A stretch of DNA of 64,000 nt, taken from NCBI GenBank assembly GCA_014189435.1, contig CP050294.1:186001-250000 (forward strand). Reading direction: 5' to 3'. This document shows, piece after piece, positions 39,317 to 48,137 of this stretch; positions within the stretch are counted from its first letter, which is position 1, and every line of letters begins with the position of its first letter. Made by a program: the position numbers and the translations under genes. Source of the stretch: Mesorhizobium loti. Lineage in GTDB: Bacteria > Pseudomonadota > Alphaproteobacteria > Rhizobiales > Rhizobiaceae. The notes beneath the pieces were generated by a model, which did no database searches, was not told where the DNA came from, and worked only from the letters and a program-made list of their open reading frames with translations.

Positions 39317-39320
39317 AAAC

Positions 39321-39625
39321 TTACTGCCTTCCCAAAATAGAATGCCTGGATTGACAGAGCATTCTCTTTTTCTTTAGACCGGTGTCCGCCGGCAACCAGC
39401 TCTGTTCGTCATTTCCAGCATCAACAAGCGGAAGCAGAAACAGACGGAGATCGACGATAACGGCAGCGAACGTCTCCGGCGCGGCAGCCATGCGCTCGCG
39501 GCCGAGAAAGGTTTGCCATTGAACGCTCCAGGCCGCCGTGAATTCATCACTCAGCCCAATCGGAATATCTGCGGGCAGTGCCGTCCCCCGCCGTTCGAAC
39601 GTACGCCTTACAGCCTCAATCAGGG
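39321..39625 (-). pseudogene. AbiEii/AbiGii-type toxin, C-terminal stump
   Basis: The segment TLIEAVRRTFERRGTALPAD, IPIGLSDEFTAAWSVQWQTF and VIVDLRLFLLPLVDAG is the characteristic C-terminal end of AbiEii-family nucleotidyltransferase toxins (type IV abortive-infection systems). It stops at 39321, 4 bp before the helicase start. The nucleotidyltransferase domain and any AbiEi antitoxin are gone: an IS6 fragment joins in frame at about 39626. The open frame thus fuses 91 residues of IS6 transposase to the stump (39321-39893). Confidence 0.65.
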
Positions 39626-39626
39626 T

Positions 39627-39944
39627 CTGACCGTTGATGCGAACCACGACTTCATTCAGATGCCAGACATCGTCTTTCGTCGGCGACTTGCGGCGTATGC
39701 GGCGCGCATAATCAGGGCCGTGCTTTCGGCACCATCGGCGGATGGTCTCGTAGGAAACGACGATCCCGCGTTCGAGCAGCATTTCCTCGACATCGCGCAG
39801 GCTCAGATTGAAGTCGAAGTAGAGCCAGACAGCACGCGCCACGATTTCGATCGGATAGCGGTGGTTCTTGTAGGTCGGTGCACTCACGGTCATGGGCGCG
39901 CGGCTACCTCAATTTCCTTACCCCTCAATCAATGTGACACCACC
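39627..39944 (-). mobile_element. IS6 family fragment (left 40%)
   Basis: It carries the left terminal repeat (complement of GGTGGTGTCACATTGATT, ending at 39944), the transposase start and the first 91 codons (MTVSAPTYKNHRYPIEIV to HLNEVVVRINGQ). The first catalytic residue context is altered (HLNEV instead of HLDEV), so the conserved D80 is Asn here. The rest was deleted into the AbiEii gene. Confidence 0.88.
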
Positions 39945-39954
39945 ACTTCTGCAA

Positions 39955-40818
39955 CTCGATTCATGTGGCGTTCCAGTTGGGTGGGGTCTGCCCGAGGATG
40001 TTGTGAACGAAGAACTGCAGGAGTTTGTACTGGCGATGGGTGCCTGGCGCACCGTGATCGGCGCCAGGCACGTAGACCATGTCGCAATCTTTTCCCGCCT
40101 TGATGAGCCGGTCGGCAAGCTGGAAAGCGGAGGTCGGGTCGACATTGTGGTCCATTTCGCCGACGACGATCATCGGCTTGCCCTGCAGCCTGTGAGCATT
40201 GTCGATGGAGGAGGATTGCGAATATTCAATGCCGACTGGCCCTGCGTCCATCAGTTTTTCCAGGCAACATCATGAAAGGCGCGCGAGCGGTGTTGGTACC
40301 CATGCCATCGATCTGCACAACGACGAAGCCCAACTGCGTGAGCGGCTCTGTCCGCCTTGAGAAGGATTTTGGCACGAAAGAGCCATGCGGCCCGGCGTAG
40401 ATATCCTCCATCACCGGGTATTTCTTCGTCGGATCGAAATTGGCTGGCAGGTGGATCACGCCCCAGATATCAGTCTTGCCGTCTCGCCCCTTGGCGTGGA
40501 AGCTGAGTGGCGCCAGACGGGCCTGATCGAAGGCGGGCTGCTTCACACCCGTGGCAGCATCGACCCGCATGAACTGCTGCTCGCCGTGGCTAGTCCGGCG
40601 CGGTATATGAACGCGTCGGGAGTCAGCCAGAACGGCCCCTCGGGGACATTCACGGTGAGCCCGCCATAGCGATCGTTTATCGTCAGTGCCCGCTCAAAAT
40701 CGCTCAGCGCCAGCGGCGGAGGTGCACCATTCGGACCATTGTCCAGCGCCCGAGCGGTTACCGATCCCGATGCCCCTTGAATTAATAGCGCGAGCGTCAA
40801 AGCGCCGGTTTTGTACAT
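39955..40818 (-). pseudogene. S9 (dipeptidyl/prolyl oligopeptidase-like) peptidase, gutted remnant
   Basis: Three blocks in order on the minus strand belong to one S9 peptidase. First is an N-terminal signal-like start (MYKTGALTLALLIQGASG) with DFERALTINDRYGGLTVNV (from 40818). Next is FHAKGRDGKTDIWGVIHLP and FDPTKKYPVMEDIYAGPHG with GFVVVQIDGMGTN (around 40300-40500). Last is the catalytic His end GKPMIVVGEMDHNVDPTSAF, YVPGADHGAPGTHRQY and FFVHNILGQTPP (to 39961). The beta-propeller and the serine-nucleophile region are deleted and phases shift between blocks. No functional product is expected. Confidence 0.7.
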
Positions 40819-41488
40819 ATCTGTTCACCTCTTTGGGTTTTCGGAAGACGCATGTTTGGATTTGGCTTCTCATCGCCGGTCTGCAGCAGCGAGCGCCGAG
40901 CGTCTTCGGAGGAGCCTGCACGCGGGTGCAGCCGGGGCCGCAGTCACCATGACAGGGCGCTCTTTGAGGACATCCAGGAACTGGTCGGGTGGACCAGATT
41001 GAAGAGTTGGCATCCGCGCCGATAACAACTGCCTATGCAGCCCTGACTCGACTATTCCTCGGCGAGTACGGCCTCTTCCTTTTCTGCATCTGGATGGTCC
41101 TGCTGTAGTAAGGCCGGATGTCGCCCCGGCAGAAATCATTGTGCTAACATTTTCGATATCATCGGTCCGTGACGCGTTACTGATGACCGGGAGCAATATG
41201 CGTGCCAAAGGAAAAACTCGTTGAATTATAAGGCAATCGATCGAACCGGCTATGTCGCATCTCCAACATCGTCGTACATCGGACAATGCCAGGCGACATG
41301 TCACGGGTGTCGTGTTGCCTCACCTAATTTTGTTACCGAGTGCCTCATCAGGAATGTTACCCGCAGCAAGACGTGCGGGATTTGGCGCGACGTATGGTGC
41401 AAGGCCGCTGACCTCGCCGATAAGCCGCTGCACGGCTTGTCGGCGCCACTCTCTTACTCGCTTTTGCAACGTGTGAAGCTGTCGCAAG
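40819..41488. other. About 670 bp without a recognisable gene
   Basis: Several short frames exist on both strands (for example minus 40870-41304) but none shows a domain, a good ribosome-binding site or coherent composition. The region is probably scrambled debris between the peptidase remnant and a solo IS6 end. Nothing regulatory was identified. Confidence 0.4.
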
Positions 41489-41533
41489 GGTGCTGTCACA
41501 TTGATTGAGGGGTAAGGAAATTGAGGTAGCAGC
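41489..41533 (+). repeat. Solo IS6 left end
   Basis: GGTGCTGTCACATTGATTGA and the following bases to GGTAGCAGCG match the left 45 bp of the IS6 copies, then sequence diverges before the transposase ATG. It is a leftover end from a deletion or recombination. Confidence 0.85.
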
Positions 41534-41692
41534 GGCGCTAAACGCCCGATCCAGCATCCACTCCGCCACCTGGATGATCTCACCCGGCCTGATCTCTACC
41601 CGGATGATCGCGCCATTGGCCCGGTCCTCACGACCTTCATGCCGAAAACGACCGCCGTAATATGGATGCCAGCGATAATGAAACTCTACCAT
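41534..41692 (-). pseudogene. Small transposon-associated protein, truncated
   Basis: The N-terminal 50 residues (MVEFHYRWHPYYGGRFRHEG, ANGAIIRVEIRPGEIIQVAEWMLD) belong to a family of short proteins often encoded beside rhizobial transposase or recombinase genes. The C-terminus is replaced by IS6 end sequence. Its role in any family is not known to me. Confidence 0.5.
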
Positions 41693-41701
41693 CTGCCCGA
41701 C

Positions 41702-41868
41702 ATGGGCAGAATGACCCTGCGATGGCCGTTCAACGGAAGATCACCAACGGCTATCGCGCCATGTGGGGCGCAAAGGGCGAAGCCGACATTCGAACCGTTG
41801 TCGACACGGCTCGTCTCACGCCAGGCACGAACCCCTTCAAAATCATCCTTCAAACCGTCAGCGCCTGA
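41702..41868 (+). pseudogene. IS66-type transposase C-terminal fragment
   Basis: The plus-strand peptide MAVQRKITNGYRAMWGAKGE, ADIRTVVDTARLTPG and NPFKIILQTVSA resembles the C-terminal block of IS66 transposases, where a conserved K-I-S-G-Y/F-R...A..RT..DTAR pattern follows the catalytic glutamate. Only about 55 residues remain and no terminal repeat was found. Confidence 0.5.
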
Positions 41869-41876
41869 AATCCGCT

Positions 41877-42307
41877 ATGACTGAGCCCGCGACCTTGATC
41901 TTCCGAGCCTCTCTTCGGGCGCGGCTTTATCGGGACATCGAGGTGTCGAGTTCGAGCACGCTAGCGGATCTGGCCGAAGCCATCGTAGGGCATTCGGCTT
42001 CGACATGGACCACGCCTACGGATTCTATTCAAAGCTGACGGGAAAGCTGTTCGACTCGCCCCTGCGGTTCGAACTCTTCGCCGACATAGAGGGGAGCAGC
42101 TCTCGCAGCGTGAAGGGCACGCGCGTCACCACAGCCTTCCAGAAGGTGGGCTCGGCAATGACCTTCTTGTACGACTACGGTGACGAGTGGCGCTTCCGCG
42201 CTGAAGTTATTGGAACCGGGCAGGCGCAGCCCCATGCCAACTACCCGAGGATCGTCAGCAAGATCGGCAAGGCTCCCCCGCAGTACCCGGACATCGACGA
42301 CGAGTGA
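41877..42307 (+). pseudogene. Plasmid pRiA4b ORF-3-like protein, frameshifted
   Basis: ATG 41877 begins MTEPATLIFRASLRARLYRD IEV with LADLAEAIV. One base appears lost near 41987, after which the expected AFGFDMDHAYGFYSKLTGK continues in another phase and runs through TAFQKVGSAMTFLYDYGDEWRF to the stop at 42307. The DYGDxWxF motif and overall layout match the pRiA4b ORF-3 fold family, common on rhizobial plasmids and islands and of unknown biochemical role. Size is normal if the shift is repaired. Confidence 0.7.
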
Positions 42308-42514
42308 CGACGCACCGTGCCGCATCGAGGGGGCGAGGGGTGGGTAATTCCACTCTGATCATGGTTCAGTGTTCCAGAATAGAATACCCGTCAAATATTA
42401 CGCTTATTACACAATGGTAAAATAGCCTTCAAAACCCTTAACGGAAACGTAATCCACGATAGGACTCCTCCATGCTAAAGGTCTAGGGCTTTCAACTCCA
42501 GAAGGGGTAACGTT

Positions 42515-42966
42515 ATGTCAGAAAAAGTGATTCAGTGGCAGGCGGACACCCGCTGCGGCTTGGGTGTGAATGACCCGATCATCGGCGCCCCCGTGGGGCA
42601 TTGGCCCCTCAGCGAATCAAGCGCCACGCTCGTTTGGAATATTGAGCTGAGCAAGAATGTCATTCTGCTCGATGCGGGAGGCAAAACCCTCGCCCTTGAC
42701 TTCAACGACGGGGAGATCGCCCACCAGGTTCCGCTTATCCTTTCCGAATATAGGGGCACGCCGACAAGTCCCAGCAGTGGAACCCCATCGTGCGTCCAGG
42801 TTACATCACCTCCCTCGCCGACCCCTCCCTGGTTGCCGACGACCGAGATCGGAAGCCTGAGCCCGGGAGTCCCGCGTGGGCCCATTCGTTCAATGGCTCC
42901 GTAGCGCAGCAGTGGAAAGTCAAGGACCCGTTCCAAGTCCTCGCGGACCTCACTCAGGCCGCCTAG
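42515..42966 (+). pseudogene. Ricin-type (QxW) lectin-like protein, frameshifted
   Basis: ATG 42515 (MSEKVIQWQADTRCGLGVND), followed by VILLDAGGKTLALDFNDGE. One base is probably missing near 42752 (TATAGGGGCAC). In the shifted phase the protein continues KSQQWNPIVRPGYITSLADP, SLVADDRDRK and FNGSVAQQWKVKDPF to a TAG at 42964. The two QQW motifs, each closing a similar block, suggest a beta-trefoil with QxW repeats that binds sugars. Without correction translation ends at 42904 with an unrelated Pro-rich tail. It has no signal peptide. It is the first gene of the exported/surface-protein cluster that runs to 58616. Confidence 0.6.
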
Positions 42967-43009
42967 CAATTCTGTGAGCGGTGGGGCGCTAATGGCGGTA
43001 CCAGCGGGC

Positions 43010-43113
43010 GATGATCTGCGGCGGGAAACGATGCGCTTGTAGCTGACGGTCGCGGTGTTCATGCCATCGGTCTATGCCGCAAATCCCTGAACGCGAGTTA
43101 AGGTGATAATGCC
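43010..43113 (-). repeat. Inverted left end of a second IS6-type element
   Basis: About 104 bp, starting at its outer end with GGCATTATCACCTTAACTCG and including the transposase start MNTATVSYKR, are repeated in inverted orientation at 43914-44018. Only this end of the left copy remains. The two ends bracket the secreted-protein gene at 43356. Confidence 0.85.
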
Positions 43114-43355
43114 CGACCAGCAAAGATCGTGGTCCGAGCCGTCGTCCAAGGGAAGTCGACACCGCCGCTGCTGCATTGCTCGTCGTGTCCTCGGAGCACC
43201 CCGGTGCCGAGAGCTGAAGCGGGTACCTTTCCTCGGAGCCAGGATAGAGGAGCCAGGATAGAAAAGGAATTATTCCGCCTTTGCTTGACGTGAATCAACA
43301 AGGGGCGACGTCACCGATGACAGATTCCAATCGCCCGCCAAAAAGGAGAACTCAC

Positions 43356-43796
43356 ATGAAACGACTTGGTCTTATCTGTCTGACCGTACTTTCCCTCATC
43401 GGATTTTCCTTCTCTGCGAGAGCAGAAGAAGTTCACGGGCCCGTCGATGCAACCATGACATTTTCCGGCAGCAGCGTGGCTGCTGGCTTTGGCTACACGT
43501 GGGGTAACGGAGCCCTGAACTTCGAGGGTAAATCCTATCCTTTCACCGTTTCGGGATTGACCTTCATCGATGTCGGAGCCGAGCGAATTGACGGCGCCGG
43601 AACCGTTTACAATCTGAAGAAGGTCGAAGATGTCGCCGGAACCTATGTCGCGGCCGGCGCAGGTGCGACACTCGCGGGCGGCGGCAGCGTCGTGGCGCTC
43701 GAAAATCAGAATGGCGTCATCGTGCATTTCCATTCGACCACGGCGGGATTGAAGCTCAATCTGTCGGTCGGAGGGATTGTCGTGAAGCTGAAGTGA
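43356..43796 (+). CDS. Small secreted conserved protein
   Basis: ATG 43356 lies 8 bp after AAAAAGGAG. The 146 residues start with a clear signal peptide (MKRLGLICLTVLSLIGFSFS with ARA cleavage site). The mature part is Gly-rich and strand-rich: DATMTFSGSSVAAGFGYTWG, LNFEGKSYPFTVSGLTFIDV, GTYVAAGAGATLAGGGSVVA and LENQNGVIVHFHSTT. This looks like a compact beta-barrel type. I recognise the pattern (GYTWG, FxGKxYxFxVxG, GTYVAAxAGATLAGG) as a conserved periplasmic protein of unknown function in proteobacteria. It lies between the two IS6 left ends. Confidence 0.8.
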   Translation: MKRLGLICLTVLSLIGFSFSARAEEVHGPVDATMTFSGSSVAAGFGYTWGNGALNFEGKSYPFTVSGLTFIDVGAERIDGAGTVYNLKKVEDVAGTYVAAGAGATLAGGGSVVALENQNGVIVHFHSTTAGLKLNLSVGGIVVKLK

Positions 43797-44205
43797 ATTT
43801 TGTGGCTGGCTATTCATCTTTGGGTGACCAGCCGGATTCACACCGTATCCGCGCCAGACGGCTGGAACATCGCCAAATCAATCGGAAATCGACCTGACCG
43901 CATCAGAGCCAACGGCGTTATCACCTTAACTCGCGTTCAGGGATTTGCGGCATAGACCGATGGCATGAACACCGCGACCGTCAGCTACAAGCGCCATCGT
44001 TTCCCGGCGCAGATCATCCGCAGATCATCGCCCATGCAGTCTGGCTCTCCTACAGGTTCCCCTTGAGCCTGCGTCTGGTCGAGGAAATGCTGCTGGAGCG
44101 TGGGATCGTGGTTTCGTATGAGACAATCCGCCGGTGGGGCATCAAGTTCGGTCCGCATGACGCTCGCCGCTTGCGCCGCAAGCAGCGCAGCCGAAACGAT
44201 GTCTA

Positions 44206-45247
44206 GAGCACGTCCGGTTTAATCCGGGTCATAGCCTGCGGCCTTGAAGTAGTTCTGGCATTCGGCTGGGGTGAAGAGGTCAACGAGCGATCCGACGGCG
44301 TTCCACAGGGCTGTGATTGTTCTCTCGGCTTTGGCGCGCATAAGAGCCTTGAGTTTTGAGAAGGCGTTTTCGATCGGATTGAAGTCGGGGCTGTAGGGCG
44401 GCAGGAACATGAGCCTCGAGCCGGTCGTCTCGATCGCCTCGCGCACGCCGGCCGCCTTGTGCGCCGGCAAATTGTCCATGATGACGACGTCGCCCTCCGA
44501 CAGGGTCGGAACCAGAACCTGCTCAACATAAGCCAGGAACACGTTGCCGTTCATGGCGCCGTCGTAGACGAACGGAGCGGTCATTCCTGTCAGCCGTAAC
44601 GCGCCGGTGAAGGTGGTGGTCTTCCAATGGCCGTGCGGCACGCCGGCCCGGCAGCGCTCACCGCGCGGCGCACGTCCCCGCAGACGGGCCATCTTGGTCG
44701 ATAGCCCGGTCTCATCAATGAAGACGAGCTTCGCTGGATCGAGATCGAGCTGGCCGTCGAACCAGGCGCGACGGCGCTTCAGGATGTCGGGGCGGTCCTG
44801 CTCCAGTGCGTGTGCGGACTTTTTTTGAACGTCCACCCGTGGCCGCGAAGCCATGCGCTCAAGGCGCTGCGGCTGATCCGTACCGACCGCTCGTCCCCCA
44901 GCCGTTCCACCATTTCGTTCAGCGTGATGTCCTTGCGCTCATCGATCAGCCCGACGATGAAGGCTTCGTGGGCATCAAGGCTGGACGCGCGTCGGCGGCC
45001 TTGCGGGCGAGGCATCCGCTCGCCGATCTTCGCCCGTGCGATCCACCGGATCGCACTCGATATGCCGACGCCGAACCGCGCCGCCGCCTGCCGTGCCGAC
45101 ATGCCCGCGTCCGAAGCCTTCAAGACCCGGGATCGAAGATCGCCGCTCAGTGCTCTTGCCATCATCCACCTCATCAAAGGGGATGTTGAATCACCCATGC
45201 AGCCCGACGTCACATCACAATCGATTCATCGATCGCGGGACGTGCTC
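44206..45247 (-). mobile_element. IS630 family element
   Basis: The 1042-bp element has terminal repeats GAGCACGTCC at 44206 and GGACGTGCTC ending at 45247, flanked on both sides by the TA target duplication (44204-44205 and 45248-45249). It is inserted in the IS6-type transposase gene at the position of a conserved tryptophan codon. Confidence 0.92.
44219..45213 (-). CDS. IS630 transposase, two frames joined at an A7 slippery run
   Basis: Frame 1 (to 44779) carries the HTH region (MARALSGDLRSRVLKASDAG, SARQAAARFGVGISSAIRWI) and ends past GHGWTFKK. Frame 2 (from 44854) carries the DDE core: KLVFIDETGLSTKMARLRGR, VVIMDNLPAHKAAGVREAI, LPPYSPDFNPIENAFSKLK. The overlap contains seven T's on the plus strand (44820-44826; A7 in the gene), a typical IS630 programmed frameshift site. 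Translation through it should give a normal transposase of about 320 residues, so the element is probably active. Confidence 0.9.
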
Positions 45248-45873
45248 TAGCACCTGGACGAGGTCGTCATCACCATCGCCGGCAGGAAACACTGGTTGTG
45301 GCGCACCGTCGACCAGGATGGCTATGGGCTCGACGAGATCGTCCAGAACCGCCGCAACACCAAGGCGGCCAAGCGCTTGCTGACGCGGCTGCTGAAGAAG
45401 CAAGGCGTCGCACCGAAGCGCATGGTCACCGACAAGATGCGCTCCTATGGAGCGGCCAAGCGTCAAGTGATGCCGGCCGTTGAACATCGATCGCACAAGG
45501 GATTGAACAACCGGGCGCAGAATGCACATGTGCCGCTGCGAAAACGGGAGCGGATGATGCAAGGCTTGCGATCACCAGGAGCACTGCAACGCTTCGTCTC
45601 GATCGTCTCGATCGTCTCGGCGCTGCGCAATCTCTTCGTCCCGCCCCAGGCCTCAACGCGTATATATCCAGACAACGTGAATCGCCATGTTAAGCGGAAA
45701 CTGCTAGGTCGCGGACGCCGCAAATAAGGTCTATGCAATACAACGGACAATCGTGAGCGATTCGATCGCAGAGGGCGACAGTATGAATATGAATCAGAGT
45801 GAATATCCTAATGGGGGTCGTGCAATTGTTCGTAGCTCAGAGATTTGTGACCTTATCAGTTATAACTCTCTAG

Positions 45874-46719
45874 GTTTCGTGGACAAAGGGCATCCAGAGC
45901 TTGATTGACGCGAGCGCAACAAAGCCGAGATATGACTCCCTGGTCTTGTCATATCGAGTTGCGACGCGCCGCCAGTTCTTGAGCTTGTTGAAGAGCCGCT
46001 CGATCTGATTGCGCCATTTGTATTTGCATCGATCATGCGGGGTGGGTTCGCGCCGGTTGCTTTTGGCCGGGATGACCGCCTCGACATCGGCCTTGGCGAT
46101 CTCTTCGCGGATGGCGTCCGCGTCATATCCTTTGTCGGCAAGGAAAGCTTCGATCCGGACGGTGATCATCCGGAACAAGGGGGCAAAACCTTGCGTATCG
46201 TGCGTCTGTCCGGGCGTCAGCACGAAGCCAAGCGGGCGGCCTTTGGCATCGCATCGGGCATGAAGTTTTGTGGTGAAGCCGCCACGCGATCGGCCAAGCG
46301 CCTCGGCTTCCTGAGTCCCCTTTTTATGCCGACTGCACAATGATGTGCTCGGACGATGGTGCTGTCGATCATATCGGCGCTGACGTCTCGCTCGACCATC
46401 TCGGCCAGCGTTTCGAGCATGGCATCGAAGACGCCGGTTTCGACCCATCGTCGGTAGCGGCGAAACACGCTGTTCCACTTGCCATATTCGTCCGGCAGGT
46501 GTCGCCATTGCGACCCCGTCCGCGCCATCCACATCATGCCCTCGAAATAGAGCCGGTTGTCTTGTGCCGGCCGACACCCGCGTCCCCGCTCAGATGGAAG
46601 GAGCGGCCCGATCAGCGCCCACTCCTCGTCCGACACTCCGATCCGTTCGCCCAAGGCTGCCTCCAAATCGGAGCCTTGAATCAAAAACCGGATTCTCCGT
46701 CAACCTTTGTCCACGGAAC
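45874..46719 (-). mobile_element. IS5 family (IS427-like) element with CTAG target duplication
   Basis: The 846-bp element has inverted ends GTTTCGTGGACAAAGGG at 45874 and, from the right, GTTCCGTGGACAAAGG ending at 46719. CTAG lies directly outside both ends (45870-45873 and 46720-46723). The second CTAG is shared with the adjacent IS701 element. Confidence 0.92.
45880..46684 (-). CDS. IS427-type transposase in two frames (-1 frameshift)
   Basis: The first frame (46684-46217) begins MIQGSDLEAALGERIGVSDE and carries the DUF4096-like N-terminus (WALIGPLLPSERGRG, WNSVFRRYRRWVE). The second continues HKKGTQEAEALGRSRGGFTT, LADKGYDADAIREEI, NQIERLFNKLKNWRRVATRY. The join lies at ATAAAAAGG (about 46320), a normal -1 slip site for this group, giving a protein of about 265 residues. 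All catalytic motifs are intact, so the element may be active. Confidence 0.88.
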
Positions 46720-46723
46720 CTAG

Positions 46724-48137
46724 CATTACAGTTGCATATTTATCTACGGTCTGAATCTATGGGTCTCCATGATTCGGAGGTCATGGATGACAGGTGCATC
46801 AATCGAGACGACGCTTGAGCTTTGGGCATCATCGCTGCGTGACGTGAAGGCTCGCATGCGCGGACTGTTTACGCAGGAGCGAGTTGCAGCCTCTGCGAAC
46901 CTCTTCCTGGACGGCCTGCTGGGTGACGAGCGGCGTAAGACAGGTTGGATGCGCGCTGAGGCGGCCGGTGACCCCGGCCCGTGGCGGCAACAAGCCGTTC
47001 TGGGTCGCGGGCGTTGGGACGCGGACGCACTTCGCGACATCGTGCGAGAGTATGTTGTAGAAAACCTCGCCACGGATGATGCGGTCCTGGTCATCGACGA
47101 GACGGGCTTCCTCAAGCAGGGCAAGACGTCGTGCGGTGTTGCGCGTCAATATACAGGTTCGGCAGGCAAGATAACGAACTGCCAGATCGGTGTGTTCGCC
47201 GCCTATGTGTCCGCTCGCGGTCATGCCTTTATCGACCGGGCCTTGTACTTGCCCAAAAGCTGGACCGGAGATCGGGCAAGGCTTGCAGCAACCCATGTTC
47301 CTGAGGCTATAGCCTTCGCTACCAAGCCAGGCTTGGCTGTCGATATGATACGGCGTGCGCTGGCAGCCGATGTGCCGTTTTCATGGGTGGCCGCAGATGC
47401 GGTGTATGGCGTCGGGGACGTCGAAGGAACCCTGCGCCGAGCCTGCAAAGGCTACGTTCTTGGGGTCAAATCGGACCACCATTTCGGCTCCTGGTCGGGT
47501 AAGCCTCCGGTCGCCGGCACAGCTCAGGAGATCGCCCGTGATCTTGATCCAACTGCATGGCAGCGTCTTTCCGCCGGTGAGGGCACCAAAGGCGCGCGGC
47601 TTCATGACTGGGCCTACTGCGAACTCGCCGATCTCGATGCCGACGAATATAACGAGACGAAATCGGGGCTTTGGACCCGTGGCCTCCTAATCCGGCGCAA
47701 TATCAGCGACGGTGATCTCGCATTCTTCACCACATGGTGCCCGGCCGGGACGGGCATCCAGACGCTCGTTTCCGTTGAAGGCCATCGCTGGGCGATCGAA
47801 GACAGCTTCGAGACCGCCAAGAACGAGCTCGGACTCGATCACAACGAAACCCGGTCATGGCATGGCTGGCATCGCCACGTCTCCCTCGTCATGCTGGCCT
47901 TCGCCATGATGGCGGTGATCCGATACCGCGCCAATGACGTGACGCCCCAAAAAAGACCGCGGATGCCGACCATCAGGATTTGATCCGCTGGTCTATCCAG
48001 GAAGTCCGGCGCATCGCCATCAGACTCGCCCAGCGTCGCATAAAACCCGCCTACGTCATCGCATGGTCATGCTGGAGGCGCGCCCATCAGGCGGCCGCTC
48101 GACGAGCTCATCTGAAATCTAAACCGCAACTGTAATG
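46724..48137 (+). mobile_element. IS701 family element with CTAG target duplication
   Basis: The 1414-bp element has ends CATTACAGTTGC at 46724 and GCAACTGTAATG ending at 48137, flanked by CTAG on the left (46720-46723, shared with the IS5 element) and on the right (48138-48141). IS701 elements duplicate four bases of this kind, which agrees. Confidence 0.92.
46787..48135 (+). CDS. IS701 transposase with a frameshift at an A6 run
   Basis: ATG 46787 has CGGAGG 6 bp upstream. The IS701/DDE_5 domain includes VLVIDETGFLKQGKTSCGVA, QYTGSAGKITNCQIGVF, WVAADAVYGVGDVEGTLR and GHRWAIEDSFETAKNELGLD. The frame shifts at CCCAAAAAAGACC (about 47949) and closes early at 47983. The other phase continues KTADADHQDLIRWSIQEVRR, AWSCWRRAHQAAARRAHL and ends with a TAA inside the right terminal repeat (48133-48135). 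The shift removes only the last 50 residues. Programmed slippage or an indel are both possible. Confidence 0.88.

Larger units (their letters stand above)
43914..45727 (+). pseudogene. Second-type IS6 transposase, broken by an 11-bp duplication and an IS630
   Basis: The left end GGCGTTATCACCTTAACTCG is followed by the transposase MNTATVSYKRHRFPAQII. There CGCAGATCATC is duplicated in tandem (44008-44029 region), shifting the frame. It continues LSLRLVEEMLLERGIVVSYE, TIRRWGIKFGPHDARRL to NDV at 44203, is interrupted by IS630, then resumes at 45250 with HLDEVVITIAGRKHWLWRTV, MVTDKMRSYGAAKRQV and NRAQNAHVPLRKRER. The third catalytic position reads Gln in NRAQN, where IS6 enzymes have Glu, so it was probably dead before the IS630 arrived. 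Confidence 0.85.

Noticed and set aside
40870..41304. 144-codon minus-strand frame as a gene
   Set aside because: No ribosome-binding site, no recognisable domain, Arg/Ala-rich end; lies in scrambled IS-flanked DNA.
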